From contig CAMGJS010000068.1 in assembly GCA_946056455.1 (NCBI GenBank), forward strand, positions 1 through 5,995: DNA of 5,995 bases. Direction: 5' to 3'. The stretch is from an uncultured Clostridia bacterium (GTDB lineage: Bacteria; Bacillota; Clostridia; Oscillospirales; Ruminococcaceae). Every line of letters begins with the position of its first letter. Position 1 is the first letter of the stretch. The translations under genes were made by a program, and so were the position numbers. The notes under the pieces were generated by a model. The model was not told the DNA's origin and made no database searches. It saw nothing but the letters and a program-made list of their open reading frames with translations. Of this stretch, positions 5,920 through 5,995 are shown piece by piece.

Positions 5920-5947
5920 TAGCAATCCTATTACAATTTGGTTACAA
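5909..5947 (+). repeat. Three TTACAA repeats phased by 11 bp at the lipoprotein promoter
   Basis: TTACAA occurs at 5909-5914, 5931-5936 and 5942-5947, with starts 22 and 11 bases apart. The first copy reaches the edge of the -35 box. Spacing in multiples of a helical turn is typical of sites for response regulators that bind direct repeats. No regulator can be named. Confidence 0.45.
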
Positions 5948-5972
5948 AAAAACTGCCGATAAATCGACAGTT
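5946..5972 (-). terminator. Intrinsic terminator of a minus-strand transcript entering from the right
   Basis: On the minus strand an 8-bp stem (5965-5972 with 5951-5958, one G-U) with a 6-base loop runs directly into seven T residues (complement of A5946-5952). It would end the gene located beyond the right edge and insulate the lipoprotein promoter. Confidence 0.82.
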
Positions 5973-5995
5973 AAAATACCATACATTCTCCCTCT

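Overview
The window looks like chromosomal DNA of a spore-forming member of the Firmicutes, most likely a Clostridia/Oscillospiraceae-type organism. This is inferred from a SleC-type spore-cortex-lytic module, strong AGGAGG-like ribosome binding sites, TTG starts, A/T-rich promoters of the housekeeping sigma type and moderate G+C in the genes. I see no mobile element, CRISPR array or tRNA.

Layout, left to right. (1) The 3' part of a plus-strand amidohydrolase (PF04909 type) is cut by the left edge. (2) It is followed at once by rnpB, the RNase P RNA, which has a clear TTGCAA-17-TATAAT promoter. A strong hairpin flanked by A and T runs closes it and can serve both strands. (3) A small two-helix membrane protein (DUF4190-like) lies on the minus strand with its own 17-bp-spaced promoter. 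(4) A plus-strand three-gene operon (about 1704-4193) encodes a separate SleC-like prodomain protein, a SleC-like SpoIID/LytB lytic enzyme with three peptidoglycan-binding repeats, and a short protein made of two more such repeats. (5) On the minus strand, rlmH (23S rRNA methyltransferase) converges stop-to-stop on that operon. (6) Further upstream on the minus strand is an uncharacterised lipoprotein with a good promoter and phased TTACAA repeats. (7) At the right edge, an intrinsic terminator ends a minus-strand transcript that comes from outside the window.

The operon is the most interesting part. In the SleC enzymes I recall from C. difficile and C. perfringens, an N-terminal beta-sandwich prodomain, a SpoIID-like catalytic domain and peptidoglycan-binding repeats form one precursor that Csp proteases cut during germination. 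Here the prodomain and the catalytic part are two genes overlapping by 11 nt. The second gene starts about where the mature enzyme would begin. This suggests a cortex-lytic enzyme made without the usual proteolytic activation, perhaps controlled by a prodomain acting in trans, with an additional binding-only partner. The other genes are housekeeping or of unknown function.
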